Source: Flavobacteriales bacterium
GTDB taxonomy: Bacteria; Bacteroidota; Bacteroidia; Flavobacteriales_F; PHOS-HE28
DNA: 46,660 nucleotides
Direction: 5' to 3'
Assembly: GCA_023382455.1 (NCBI GenBank)
Contig: JAHDVX010000011.1
Location: forward strand, 70,709 to 117,368
Shown here: in pieces, positions 24,719 to 33,123 of the stretch
Numbering within the stretch: the stretch's first letter is position 1
Layout of the letters: every line of letters starts with the position of its first letter
Position numbers and translations under genes: made by a program
Notes under the pieces: model-generated
Seen by the model: only the letters and a program-made list of their open reading frames with translations
Databases searched by the model: none
Told to the model about the DNA's origin: nothing

Positions 24719-25339
24719 ATGCTGCTGGCGATCCACCCGAAGAACCCCGAGCCCCGCAAGGTGCTCGACGTGGTGAAACGGCTGAATGACGGGGCCGTGG
24801 TGGTGTGCCCCACGGACACGGTCTATGCCTTCGCCTGCAGCGCCCACCAGCCTCGGGCCATGGAAGCCATCGCCCGGCTGAAGGGCACCAAGGCGCACAA
24901 GACCAACCTGTCGTTGATCTGCAAGGACCTCAGCCAGCTCAGCCTCTACGCCCGCGCCATCGACACACCCGGTTTCCGGGTGATGAAGAAGGCGTTGCCT
25001 GGGCCGTACACCTTCATCGTGCCGGCCAGCAACGAGATCCCCAAGCTCTTCAAGAACAAGAAACACGCCGTGGGTATCCGCGTGCCGGACCATCCCATCC
25101 CCTTGGCCATCGTGGAGGAACTCGGGCATGCCCTGGTGGTCACCAGCGTGCACGATGAGGATGAACTGCTGGACCACACCACGGACCCGGAACTGATCCA
25201 TGAGCGCATCGGCCATCAGGTGGAATTGGTGATCGACGGCGGCATGGGCGGCATGCAAGGCTCCACCGTGATCAACCTCACCGGCCCGGAACCCGAGGTG
25301 CTGCGCGTAGGAAAAGGCCCGGTGGACGGCCTGCTGTGA
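24719..25339 (+). CDS. YciO/Sua5/YrdC-family protein (L-threonylcarbamoyladenylate synthase-like)
   Basis: A 206-residue protein of the Sua5/YciO/YrdC superfamily. The pattern VVCPTDTVYAFAC, then KGTKAHKTNLSLICKDLSQLS, LPGPYTFIVPAS, VGIRVPDHPI and STVINLT matches the YciO subgroup. TsaC/Sua5 enzymes make threonylcarbamoyl-AMP for tRNA t6A37, but the role of YciO is less certain. With no other TsaC seen in this window I cannot decide. It begins 2 bases after the transaldolase stop and converges with nnr at 12 bases distance. Confidence 0.85.
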   Translation: MLLAIHPKNPEPRKVLDVVKRLNDGAVVVCPTDTVYAFACSAHQPRAMEAIARLKGTKAHKTNLSLICKDLSQLSLYARAIDTPGFRVMKKALPGPYTFIVPASNEIPKLFKNKKHAVGIRVPDHPIPLAIVEELGHALVVTSVHDEDELLDHTTDPELIHERIGHQVELVIDGGMGGMQGSTVINLTGPEPEVLRVGKGPVDGLL

Positions 25340-25351
25340 CCTGCACCCAAT

Positions 25352-26881
25352 TCAGGACCCTCGTTGTTCCTGCTTTTCGCGCAGTTGGCACCAGGCCTTC
25401 GGCAAGGCCGCGATCAGGTCGCCCGGCAGCATGCCGTCCATGCCGAGCTCCGCAGCGGCGATGTTCCCGGCCAAGCCATGCGTGTACACGCCCAGGATGG
25501 CGGCATCCAATGCACCCAGACCTTGGGCGCGCAACCCGGTGAGGATGCCCGTGAGCGCATCCCCGCTTCCGCCCTTGGCCATCCCTGGATTGCCCGTGGT
25601 GTTGAAGAAGGTATGGCCATCGGGTGTGCAGATCGCCGTGTAAGCCCCTTTCAGGATCACCACCACTTGGTGGCGGCGCGCCAGCTCCACGGCCTGGGCC
25701 AAGCGCTCCTGGTCACTGCCGGCCTTGCCCGCCAGGCGCTCCAGTTCCTTGGGGTGCGGAGTGAGGATGGTTCCGGGTGGCAGGAACGCGAGCCATGTCT
25801 TGTTCGCCGCCAACAGGTTCAGCGCATCGGCATCCACCACCAGCGGTGCCGGAGCCTCTTGGATCAAGAGCTTCAAAAGCCGCCCGGACCCCTCATCGGT
25901 GCCCATGCCCGGCCCGATCCCGATGGCATCCACCCGGCCAAACCGCGGCATGTTCTCCAAATGTCCCGCCGGGTCACTGGACACCATGGCCTCGGGAATG
26001 TGGCCATGCACCACGGCTTCCTGGCCTGCCGGTATGCGCAAGGTGAGCAGCCCGCAACCGGACCTTAGGCACGCCTTCGCAGCCAGCAGGGCCGCCCCCA
26101 TCTTGCCGGGGCCGCCCGCCAGCAGCCAGGCATGGCCATGGTCGCCCTTGTGGGCCACCCGGGCGCGGCCTGGGAGGCGGTCCACCGCATCGGCCTCTTC
26201 CAACACAGCGGCTTTTGAGGGAAAGGAAGCGATGAAGGCCTTGTCCAATCCGATATCCACCACTTCCCAGTCACCGGTGAACCGGTGGTTTTCCGCCAGC
26301 AGCAGGGCGTGCTTGGGCAATTCCAAGGTCAACGTGCGAACGGCGCGGACGATGGCCTCGGGATCATTGCCCGTGTTGTCGTCGGCAAAGAGGCCGGAGG
26401 GCAGGTCGATGGACACCACGTTGCAGCGGCGCGCATTGAGGCTGTGCACCAGTTGCTTGATCCAACCGGCCAAGGGGCGCTGCAGGCCGGTACCGAAGAG
26501 TGCGTCCACCAGCACGGTGCCCGGCATGAAGGATGGCAGGGCCGATCCCTCCTCCAGCCACACAACGGATACACCGGCATCCCGGGCCCGTTGCAGGTTG
26601 GCCTCAAAGTCCGGGCTTCCCGTGGATTTGTAACGGGGCACCAACACCTGCACGGGTCGGGCCGCAGCGTGCATGATCCGCGCGATGGCCAGGCCATCGC
26701 CGCCATTATTGCCCATGCCGGCCAGCAGCACAACGGGCACATCGCGGGCAAGCCACCCCAGCAGGCGAACGGTGCAGCGCTCCGCCGCCCGCTCCATCAG
26801 GTCCAAGGAGCTTATCGCCTCCCGGGCGATGGTGTGTGCATCAGCTTGCCGCAGCTGCTCGGCGGAAAGCAGTGGGATCAT
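25352..26881 (-). CDS. nnr: Bifunctional NAD(P)H-hydrate repair enzyme Nnr
   Basis: A 509-residue fusion that repairs hydrated NAD(P)H. The N-terminal YjeF_N epimerase domain is at about residues 1-215 (LLAGMGNNGGDGLAIARIM). The C-terminal ADP-dependent dehydratase domain of the ribokinase-like fold is at about 230-509 (IGPGMGTDEGSGRLL, VDADALN, GNPGMAKGGSGDALTGILTG). The reaction is ADP-dependent dehydration of (S)-NADHX, after epimerisation of the R form. The ATG at 26881 matches family N-termini, with TACCTTCG 5 bases upstream; a longer frame to 27019 would run through terminator hairpins and was rejected. Confidence 0.95.
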   Translation of the reverse strand: MIPLLSAEQLRQADAHTIAREAISSLDLMERAAERCTVRLLGWLARDVPVVLLAGMGNNGGDGLAIARIMHAAARPVQVLVPRYKSTGSPDFEANLQRARDAGVSVVWLEEGSALPSFMPGTVLVDALFGTGLQRPLAGWIKQLVHSLNARRCNVVSIDLPSGLFADDNTGNDPEAIVRAVRTLTLELPKHALLLAENHRFTGDWEVVDIGLDKAFIASFPSKAAVLEEADAVDRLPGRARVAHKGDHGHAWLLAGGPGKMGAALLAAKACLRSGCGLLTLRIPAGQEAVVHGHIPEAMVSSDPAGHLENMPRFGRVDAIGIGPGMGTDEGSGRLLKLLIQEAPAPLVVDADALNLLAANKTWLAFLPPGTILTPHPKELERLAGKAGSDQERLAQAVELARRHQVVVILKGAYTAICTPDGHTFFNTTGNPGMAKGGSGDALTGILTGLRAQGLGALDAAILGVYTHGLAGNIAAAELGMDGMLPGDLIAALPKAWCQLREKQEQRGS

Positions 26882-26886
26882 GGGAG

Positions 26887-26894
26887 CGAAGGTA
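26887..26894 (-). promoter_or_regulatory. -7-like box TACCTTCG, 5 bases before the nnr start
   Basis: TACCTTCG on the minus strand stands 5 bases before the nnr ATG, as in the genes starting at 8838 and 9948. Confidence 0.5.
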
Positions 26895-26951
26895 CTTCCC
26901 TGCCTTATCGATCCATTGGCCTGCAATGGACAGGCCAGCCCATTGCCCAAG

Positions 26952-27010
26952 CCCCCGGCCGGAGAGTGGCCGGGGGCATAAACGAGAAAGCCCCCGTTTC
27001 CGGGGGCTTT
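26952..27010 (-). terminator. Two hairpins between nnr and the outer-membrane protein gene
   Basis: Two perfect stems lie here: CCCCCGGCC / GGCCGGGGG (26952-26976) and AAAGCCCCCG / CGGGGGCTTT (26987-27010), with short loops. On the minus strand the outer-membrane protein gene ends at 27033, so the second stem with its flanking T runs is a plausible rho-independent terminator for it. Confidence 0.7.
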
Positions 27011-27032
27011 CAGGACCAAAGCAAATCTTTGC

Positions 27033-27869
27033 TTATTGGAAGTAGAAGTTCACGCCGATGCTGGCACCGCTCACGCCGGTGTCGAGGCTGAAGCTGTTCT
27101 TCTTGTTGGTGGTGCCGTCCACGGTGGTGGTGGTCACGCTGCTGCCGTCCCAACCCTCAGAGGTCTGAGAGCCGAAGCCGGTGCTGCTGAGGGCCAGTCC
27201 CCAGGTGTACTCACCGCTCAGGGAGATCTTCGGGGCGCAGAACCACTCCACACCGGCGAAGGCCTGCAGGCCAACGGCCATGGTGGAACCGTTCTTGGTC
27301 TCGGTCACGCGGCTGGCAACCGGGTTGGTGGCGCTGATGGCGTTGCCGTACTCGTAGGTGGTCTTGCTGCTGCCGAAGCCCACATTGAGCATGGCACCAT
27401 AGACACCCACAACGCGGGTGCTGCCCACGCGCTTCTCCAGGCCGAAGCCGAGGTCGATGCCCATGAAGCCGTTCTTGGTCACGTCATCCACCAACACTTC
27501 GGGATCGGTGCTGGCCACGTCGTCCACCTTGGCGGTCTCCTTATTGCTGCCGAAGCCCAAGCGAACGCGGCCGCGGTAGGCGGTGTTGGCGTCGATCAGC
27601 TTCTTGCCACCGATCACCACTTGGTTGCCGTTGATGCCGGCAGCGCCAGCGGTGCTGAACAGGCTGCCCAAAGCCACTCCGCCGTTGCCGGCGTTGCCGT
27701 TGAACAGGTTACCAGCGTAGTTCAGCAAGGGGGTAGCCTCGAAGGTCAGGCCCCAATCGCCGTCCTGGGACAGCCAGTTTTCGCCACGGTTGCTGGTGAT
27801 CTCCCCCGTTTGGGCGCTCACGGCCGTTACGGCGAAGAGCGCTGCGGTGAACAGTACAGTCTTCTTCAT
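27033..27869 (-). CDS. Outer-membrane beta-barrel protein
   Basis: A 278-residue protein with a signal peptide (about residues 1-19, ending TAVSAQ) and alternating beta-strand patterns. It ends in GVNFYFQ with aromatic residues near the C-terminus, as in many outer-membrane barrels. The middle has GFGLEKRVGSTRVVGVYGAMLNVGFG and GEYTWGLALSSTGFGS, typical of eight-stranded OmpA/OmpW-like barrels in Bacteroidota, with no peptidoglycan-binding domain. The function is unknown and may be structural. The gene has its own terminator and a promoter (27923-27930), so it is probably monocistronic. The upstream region is AT richer than the surroundings. Confidence 0.85.
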   Translation of the reverse strand: MKKTVLFTAALFAVTAVSAQTGEITSNRGENWLSQDGDWGLTFEATPLLNYAGNLFNGNAGNGGVALGSLFSTAGAAGINGNQVVIGGKKLIDANTAYRGRVRLGFGSNKETAKVDDVASTDPEVLVDDVTKNGFMGIDLGFGLEKRVGSTRVVGVYGAMLNVGFGSSKTTYEYGNAISATNPVASRVTETKNGSTMAVGLQAFAGVEWFCAPKISLSGEYTWGLALSSTGFGSQTSEGWDGSSVTTTTVDGTTNKKNSFSLDTGVSGASIGVNFYFQ

Positions 27870-27922
27870 GACTTTTTGGTTTTTCGTGTGCTTTGGTTTG
27901 AGGTTCTTTCTGCTTGGTCGAT

Positions 27923-27930
27923 CAAATCTA
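27923..27930 (-). promoter_or_regulatory. Promoter -7 box TAGATTTG of the outer-membrane protein gene
   Basis: TAGATTTG on the minus strand is an exact TAnnTTTG match about 53 bases before the ATG at 27869. A further box TACATTCG (28065-28072, minus) lies upstream and may be a second start. A TTTG near 27947 is too close to be a regular -33 element. Confidence 0.5.
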
Positions 27931-28094
27931 ACTGATCGGGGGCGCAAACTTATAAACATTCCGTCCACATATCAACCGCAAAGTGTTGATCGTGTATCCG
28001 GCTGCCCATTTGTTCGTTGCCCCATATCAGGTGAATGTCCGTCGGTTTTTTCGGAATTCGGGGGCGAATGTAGCACATCCGTGAAATACCGTAG

Positions 28095-28745
28095 TTAGCC
28101 TCCGACTTTGTTTTCAACCATGGGCACAAAGCTGAAGGCTCCATGGGCTGTATGCCGCACGCCATCCGCCGTGCGCACGACGCTCATCATGGACTGCCCG
28201 CCTTCCCCGCCCACCGGGATCACCAAAGTACCCCCGGCGACCAACTGGTCCACCAAGGCCGCCGGGATCTCCGGAGCGCCGCAGGTGACGATGACCTTGT
28301 TGAAAGGAGCATGCACCGGCAGACCTTTATATCCGTCGCCATGCACCAGGTGGGCCTTGTAGCCCATGGCCGAAAGCCTGGTCTTGGTGGACAGGTAGAG
28401 CGGCTTGTGCCGTTCGATGCTGTACACCTTGGCCCCGAGCTCGCAGAGGATGGCGGTCTGGTAGCCGCAGCCGGTGCCGATCTCCAGCACCTTCTCTCCC
28501 GGCTTCACGCCCAACAACTGGCTTTGGAACGCCACGGTGTAGGGCTGGGAGATGGTTTGCCCGCACCCGATAGGAAAGGCTTGGTCCACGTAGGCGAAAC
28601 GATCGAAGGCACTATCGTCTATGAACTGGTGGCGGGGCACCTTGCCGATGGCGGCAAGCACGCGCTGGTCGGTGATGCCCTTCCCTTTCAGCTCGTCCAC
28701 CAGCTTGCGGCGCATGCCTTGGTGGCGGAATTCATCTGGTCGCAT
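28095..28745 (-). CDS. pcm: Protein-L-isoaspartate O-methyltransferase
   Basis: A 216-residue enzyme that methylates isoaspartyl residues with S-adenosylmethionine for protein repair. Motif I of the SAM fold is VLEIGTGCGYQTAIL. The N-terminal active-site region has GCGQTISQPYTVAFQ, and GAPEIPAALVDQLVAGGTLVIPVG lies near the C-terminus. The start at 28745 (MRPDEFRHQGMRRKL) fits family proteins. TAGCTTTG lies 9 bases upstream on the same strand; a longer frame to 28823 adds no conserved sequence. It is divergent from the Gfo/Idh gene. Confidence 0.93.
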   Translation of the reverse strand: MRPDEFRHQGMRRKLVDELKGKGITDQRVLAAIGKVPRHQFIDDSAFDRFAYVDQAFPIGCGQTISQPYTVAFQSQLLGVKPGEKVLEIGTGCGYQTAILCELGAKVYSIERHKPLYLSTKTRLSAMGYKAHLVHGDGYKGLPVHAPFNKVIVTCGAPEIPAALVDQLVAGGTLVIPVGGEGGQSMMSVVRTADGVRHTAHGAFSFVPMVENKVGG

Positions 28746-28754
28746 GATCCGCCG

Positions 28755-28762
28755 CAAAGCTA
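28755..28762 (-). promoter_or_regulatory. Promoter -7 box TAGCTTTG of pcm
   Basis: TAGCTTTG on the minus strand is an exact TAnnTTTG match 9 bases before the pcm start codon, predicting a leader of about 5 bases. Confidence 0.5.
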
Positions 28763-28866
28763 ATCCAGGGGTGAGGCAGGCCCGCTTCCGGAAGGTTGCC
28801 GCCGGGTGCATCCACGCAGCCAAGGTGGCGGCAGGGCCCGAATGGGCGGCCTTTGCCCGCTTGGTC

Positions 28867-28874
28867 TACTTTTG
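28867..28874 (+). promoter_or_regulatory. Promoter -7 box TACTTTTG of the Gfo/Idh gene
   Basis: TACTTTTG is an exact TAnnTTTG match, 9 bases before the ATG at 28884, predicting a leader of about 5 bases. Confidence 0.5.
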
Positions 28875-28883
28875 CCGCCCTCC

Positions 28884-29867
28884 ATGGAAAAACCCCTTCG
28901 CATCGGCGTTCTGGGTGCCGGCCACTTGGGCCGGATCCACGTGCAGCAGCTCCGGGAGCTACCGCAGTTTGAGTTGGTGGGTGTATACGACCCGCATGCG
29001 GAGAAATCCGCACGGCTGCACGAGGAATTCCAGGTTCCTGTGCTGGGCGGCATCGCCGAACTGATCGCGGCCGTTGATGCGGTGGATGTGGTGACCCCCA
29101 CGCTGGCCCACCATGCTTGCGCCATGCAGGCCTTGGATGCAGGGAAGCACGTGTTCATCGAGAAGCCGATCGCCCACACCCTGGATGAAGCCCGCCAGAT
29201 GGTGGCCCGAGAGGCCGAAACAGGGCTGAAGGTGCAGGTGGGCCATGTGGAGCGGTTCAACCCGGCCTTCCTGGCCGCCCGTGCGGCCTTGCGTACGCCG
29301 ATGTTCATCGAGACGCACCGCCTTGCCCAGTTCGATCCGCGCGGCACCGATGTAAGCGTGGTGCTGGACCTGATGATCCACGACCTGGACATCATTCTTC
29401 ATGTGGTAGGCGCAGAAGTGGCGGATGTCCATGCCAGTGGTGTGGCCGTAGTGAGCGACACCCCGGACATCGCCAATGCGCGCATCGCCTTTGCCAACGG
29501 GTGCGTGGCCAACCTCACGGCGAGCCGCATCAGCATGAAGAAGATGCGCAAGAGCCGCTTCTTCCAGAAGGATGCCTATATCGCGGTGGACATGTTGAAA
29601 AAGGAGACGGAGATCATGCGGATGCGCACGGTGGAGAGCGCCGACCCGTTCGCCGTCACCCTGGACCTGGGCCCCGGCAAGGGCCTGCGCGAGATCGATT
29701 TCGAGAAACCGGAGATACCGGCCACCAATGCCATCCGTGAGGAACTGCGCGCCTTCGGTACCGCCATCACGGAGGGCCGCACCCCGGAGGTGCCCGCCAC
29801 GGACGGCCTTGCCGCGCTTGCCCTGGCGCACCGTGTGCTGGAGGCCATGGACGTACGCAAAGGCTGA
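28884..29867 (+). CDS. Gfo/Idh/MocA-family oxidoreductase
   Basis: A 327-residue NAD(P)-dependent sugar-type oxidoreductase. The Rossmann motif GVLGAGHLGRIHV is near the start, GKHVFIEKPIAHTLDEA contains the family EKP, and a C-terminal alpha/beta domain follows (HVERFNPAF, IHDLDIILHVVG). The family oxidises or reduces sugars or sugar nucleotides. The substrate is not assigned. The ATG at 28884 follows a clear promoter box by 9 bases. A lipoprotein and a polyprenyl glycosylphosphotransferase gene follow on the same strand, hinting at polysaccharide metabolism, but the gap of 48 bases leaves operon membership open. Confidence 0.88.
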   Translation: MEKPLRIGVLGAGHLGRIHVQQLRELPQFELVGVYDPHAEKSARLHEEFQVPVLGGIAELIAAVDAVDVVTPTLAHHACAMQALDAGKHVFIEKPIAHTLDEARQMVAREAETGLKVQVGHVERFNPAFLAARAALRTPMFIETHRLAQFDPRGTDVSVVLDLMIHDLDIILHVVGAEVADVHASGVAVVSDTPDIANARIAFANGCVANLTASRISMKKMRKSRFFQKDAYIAVDMLKKETEIMRMRTVESADPFAVTLDLGPGKGLREIDFEKPEIPATNAIREELRAFGTAITEGRTPEVPATDGLAALALAHRVLEAMDVRKG

Positions 29868-29915
29868 GCATCCATACTGATCCACGGCACCATGCGTTAC
29901 CCGCAGAGGAACATC

Positions 29916-30764
29916 ATGACCCGCATCCTGCCGCTGGTAGGCCTTTTGGGGCTTCTCTTTTCCGCCTGCAAGAAGGAAGGCGCCATCCCGGCCTACCTCA
30001 CGGTGGCCACTCCCGTGGTGCAGGACGCCTCGGGCAACGGCATCTCCTCGAAGATCACCGACCTGTGGGTGTACGTGAACGACCAGCCCGTGGGGGTTTG
30101 GGAGCCGGGCAGGCAGGTGCCGGTGATCGCCGAAGGCAGCGCCCAGGTGAAGCTGATCGCGGGAATCCGCCGGAACGGCATTGTGGACAACCGCATCCAG
30201 TACCCCTTCTATGCCACTTGGCAGGCAGCGGTGAACCTGGCATCCGGGCAAACCACGGCCTTGGCACCCGTGTTCCGTTATTACGACAACCTCGACATCT
30301 GGCTTTCCGACTTCAACACCGGTCAGCGGTTCGACACCGTGGATTGCACGGCCATCATGGAACTGGTGCCGTCGGACAGCACCTTGGTCGGGCAAGGCTC
30401 GCGCCATGGACGGATCACCCTCGACACCGACCATGCGGACTACCGGGGCGTGAGCAGCGGTGATGCCTTCACCCCCACCACCGGGAACGCCTTCCTGGAG
30501 ATGGACTACCGCAGCGACACCCGCCTGCTGGTGGGCGTACGCTACACCTTGTCCGGCGTGCAGAAGGAAGTGGCCTGGGTGTATGCCAACCCCACCAAGC
30601 GCAGCGACGGCAGCATGCCCTGGAACAAGATCTACGTGGACCTGGCCGAACCGTGGAACGTGGGCGGCGCACTGGATAAACGGTTCTACATACGGGCCCA
30701 GCTGGAGAACGGGGCCACCACAGGCTTGGTGGAGGTGGACAACATCAAGGTGGTGCAGCCCTGA
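29916..30764 (+). CDS. Putative lipoprotein of unknown function
   Basis: A 282-residue exported protein. From the ATG at 29916 it has a lipoprotein signal with lipobox LFSAC. The rest is beta-rich, with patterns such as SSKITDLWVYVNDQPVGVWEPGRQVPVI and GAFLEMDYRS-like strands, ending EVDNIKVVQP. No catalytic motif is seen. A start at 29892 is possible but would lengthen the n-region. It ends 3 bases before the glycosyltransferase start, so it is cotranscribed with it; it may be an outer-membrane or cell-surface partner of polysaccharide export, but this is inference only. Confidence 0.72.
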   Translation: MTRILPLVGLLGLLFSACKKEGAIPAYLTVATPVVQDASGNGISSKITDLWVYVNDQPVGVWEPGRQVPVIAEGSAQVKLIAGIRRNGIVDNRIQYPFYATWQAAVNLASGQTTALAPVFRYYDNLDIWLSDFNTGQRFDTVDCTAIMELVPSDSTLVGQGSRHGRITLDTDHADYRGVSSGDAFTPTTGNAFLEMDYRSDTRLLVGVRYTLSGVQKEVAWVYANPTKRSDGSMPWNKIYVDLAEPWNVGGALDKRFYIRAQLENGATTGLVEVDNIKVVQP

Positions 30765-30767
30765 GCC

Positions 30768-32183
30768 ATGGACAAGAGGTCGCTAACGGCACAATATGTG
30801 GCAGCGGACCTGTTGGCCAGCGGAATAGCCTGGACCCTCTTCTTCCTCTTCCGCAAGGTGTACCTGGAACCCCTGAAGTTCCAGCATCCGGTGCCGGTGG
30901 AACTGGACCACCGCTATTGGCTGGGGCTTGTGCTGGTGCCCCTGTTCTGGCTTTTCCTGTTCGTTTCCGTGGGCGGCTACACCGACATCTTCCGGCGCTT
31001 CCGCACCAAGGAGCTCGGGCAAACCCTGCTGATCAGCTTCATCGGCTCGCTGGTGATCTTCTTCGCCCTGCTGCTGGACGACACCATCGCCAGCCCCACC
31101 TATTACTATCAGTCCTTCGGGGTACTGTTCCTGCTCAACTTCGGTCTGCTCTTCCTGTTCCGCTTCCTCCTCACCAGCCGCACGGTGAGGCGGGTGCATG
31201 ACCGGCGGATCGGGTTCAACACCCTGCTGGTGGGGGGCAATGAGCGGGCCATCGCCATCCATCAGGAGATCGAGGGCCTGCCGCGCTCGCCTGGCAACCG
31301 CTTCGTGGGTTTCGTGAGCGTGAACGGCTGCGACCAGCATTTGGTGGACTCGGGCGTGCCGATGCTGGGGCGCTGGACGGACCTGCGGGCGTTGATCCCC
31401 AAGTACAAGGTGGAAGAGGCCATCATCGCGGTGGAAAGCAGCGAGCACGCCCACATCAGCAAGATCCTGAACGAGCTGGACGGCACGGCGGTGCGGGTGA
31501 AGATCATCCCGGACATGTACGACATCCTTGCCGGCAGCGTGAAGATGACCAGCATTTTCGGCGCGCCGCTGATCGAGGTGAACCCGCAGATCATGCCGGC
31601 GTGGCAGTTCTCGCTGAAGCGCGCCATGGACATCCTCTTCAGCCTGTTGGCCCTGGTGCTGCTCTCGCCGGTGCTGCTGGTCTTCGCCATCCTGGTGAAG
31701 CTCTCCAGCCCGGGCCCGGTGTTGTTCAGCCAGGAGCGCATCGGCAAGTTCGGCCGCCCATTCCGGATCCACAAGTTCCGCACCATGTACACCGATGCTG
31801 AGCGCAACGGCCCGCAGCTCAGCAGCCGCACCGACCCGCGGATCACCCCCATCGGCCGGTGGCTGCGCCGCACGCGCATGGATGAGCTGCCCCAGTTCTG
31901 GAACGTGCTGATCGGCGACATGAGCCTGGTGGGCCCGCGGCCCGAGCGGCAGTACTTCATCGACGCCATCGTGAAGACGGCCCCGCACTACCGGCACCTG
32001 CACAAGGTGCGGCCCGGCATCACCAGCTGGGGGCAGGTGAAATTCGGCTACGCCGAGAACGTGGAGCAGATGGTGCGCCGGCTGAAGTACGACATCCTCT
32101 ACATCGAGAACATGAGCTTGGCCGTGGACCTGAAGATCCTGGCCTATACGGTGCTCATCATCATCCGGGGCGACGGCAAATAG
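30768..32183 (+). CDS. Polyprenyl glycosylphosphotransferase (sugar transferase)
   Basis: A 471-residue membrane enzyme of the WbaP/WcaJ type that transfers a sugar-1-phosphate to undecaprenyl phosphate, the first step of exopolysaccharide or O-antigen assembly. Four or five N-terminal membrane spans (up to about residue 130) are followed by a Rossmann-like domain (about 140-240). A further span and the bacterial sugar transferase domain close it (about 285-471, ERIGKFGRPFRIHKFRTMY, LRRTRMDELPQFWNVL, SLVGPRPERQYF). The start is 3 bases after the lipoprotein stop. No further polysaccharide genes are seen. Confidence 0.92.
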   Translation: MDKRSLTAQYVAADLLASGIAWTLFFLFRKVYLEPLKFQHPVPVELDHRYWLGLVLVPLFWLFLFVSVGGYTDIFRRFRTKELGQTLLISFIGSLVIFFALLLDDTIASPTYYYQSFGVLFLLNFGLLFLFRFLLTSRTVRRVHDRRIGFNTLLVGGNERAIAIHQEIEGLPRSPGNRFVGFVSVNGCDQHLVDSGVPMLGRWTDLRALIPKYKVEEAIIAVESSEHAHISKILNELDGTAVRVKIIPDMYDILAGSVKMTSIFGAPLIEVNPQIMPAWQFSLKRAMDILFSLLALVLLSPVLLVFAILVKLSSPGPVLFSQERIGKFGRPFRIHKFRTMYTDAERNGPQLSSRTDPRITPIGRWLRRTRMDELPQFWNVLIGDMSLVGPRPERQYFIDAIVKTAPHYRHLHKVRPGITSWGQVKFGYAENVEQMVRRLKYDILYIENMSLAVDLKILAYTVLIIIRGDGK

Positions 32184-32204
32184 GCCCCGATCAGCGGCCT
32201 CCCC

Positions 32205-32211
32205 TACCTTG
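32205..32211 (+). promoter_or_regulatory. -7-like box TACCTTG
   Basis: TACCTTG followed by CCGCC lies 22 bases before the ATG at 32234. It is one base short of TAnnTTTG. Confidence 0.35.
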
Positions 32212-32233
32212 CCGCCCCAATTTTCTCCCTGTC

Positions 32234-33121
32234 ATGAAGATTTCCGTTATCGGTGCCGGCCAGATGGGCAACGGCATTGCGCACGTGTTTGCACAAGGCG
32301 GCCACCAGGTGGTCCTGGTCGACATCGCCCAGGCCAGCCTGGACAAGGGCATGGCCACCATCGCGAAGAACATGGACCGCCAAGTGGCCAAAGACAGCCT
32401 GACCGAGGCGGACAAGCAGGCCGCCTTGGCGCGCATCACCACCAGCACCGACACGGCCAGCGGGGTGAAACAGGCCGAGCTGGTGGTGGAGGCCGCCACG
32501 GAGAACACCGACCTGAAGTTGAAGATCTTCCGGGACATCGATGCCAACGCCCCGGCGGGCTGCATCCTGGCCACCAACACCAGCAGCATCAGCATCACAC
32601 GCATCGCAGCGGCCACCAAGCGCCCGGCGCAGGTGATCGGTATGCACTTCATGAACCCGGTGCCGGTGATGAAGCTGGTGGAGGTGATCCGCGGCTACGA
32701 CACCAGCGATGCCGTGACCCAGGCCGTGATGGACCTGAGCCGCGCCATCGGCAAGGTGCCCGTGGAGGTGAACGACTACGCGGGCTTCGTGGCCAACCGC
32801 ATCCTGATGCCGATGATCAACGAGGCCATCGAGACCCTGTTCCAAGGCGTGGGCGGCGTGGAGGAGATCGACACGGTGATGAAGCTCGGCATGGCCCACC
32901 CCATGGGCCCCCTGCAACTGGCCGACTTCATCGGGCTGGACACCTGCCTGGCCATCCTGCGCGTGCTGCACGAAGGCTTCGGCCAACCGAAATATGCCCC
33001 CTGCCCCCTGCTGGTGCAGATGGTCACCGCCGGGAAGCTCGGCGTGAAGAGCGGTGAAGGCTTCTACAGCTACACCCCCGGCAGCAAGGACCTGAAGGTG
33101 GCGCCTGCCTTCGCCCGTTGA
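32234..33121 (+). CDS. 3-hydroxybutyryl-CoA dehydrogenase family protein
   Basis: A 295-residue dehydrogenase that oxidises 3-hydroxyacyl-CoA, or reduces acetoacetyl-CoA, using NAD(P). Rossmann motif GAGQMG at residues 7-12. The catalytic His lies in GMHFMNPVP (about residue 139), and the family motif ANRILMPMINEA is near residue 190. The C-terminal helical domain (LGMAHPMGPLQLADFIGLDTC) is complete. Function in fatty-acid or butyrate/PHB-type metabolism is likely. The start at 32234 fits family length. It is followed 2 bases after its stop by a small lipoprotein gene. Confidence 0.93.
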   Translation: MKISVIGAGQMGNGIAHVFAQGGHQVVLVDIAQASLDKGMATIAKNMDRQVAKDSLTEADKQAALARITTSTDTASGVKQAELVVEAATENTDLKLKIFRDIDANAPAGCILATNTSSISITRIAAATKRPAQVIGMHFMNPVPVMKLVEVIRGYDTSDAVTQAVMDLSRAIGKVPVEVNDYAGFVANRILMPMINEAIETLFQGVGGVEEIDTVMKLGMAHPMGPLQLADFIGLDTCLAILRVLHEGFGQPKYAPCPLLVQMVTAGKLGVKSGEGFYSYTPGSKDLKVAPAFAR

Positions 33122-33123
33122 CC

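Noticed and set aside
28959-30434. Long minus-strand frame opposite the Gfo/Idh and lipoprotein genes
   Set aside because: Composition and lack of motifs mark it as antisense; the plus-strand genes have clear signatures.
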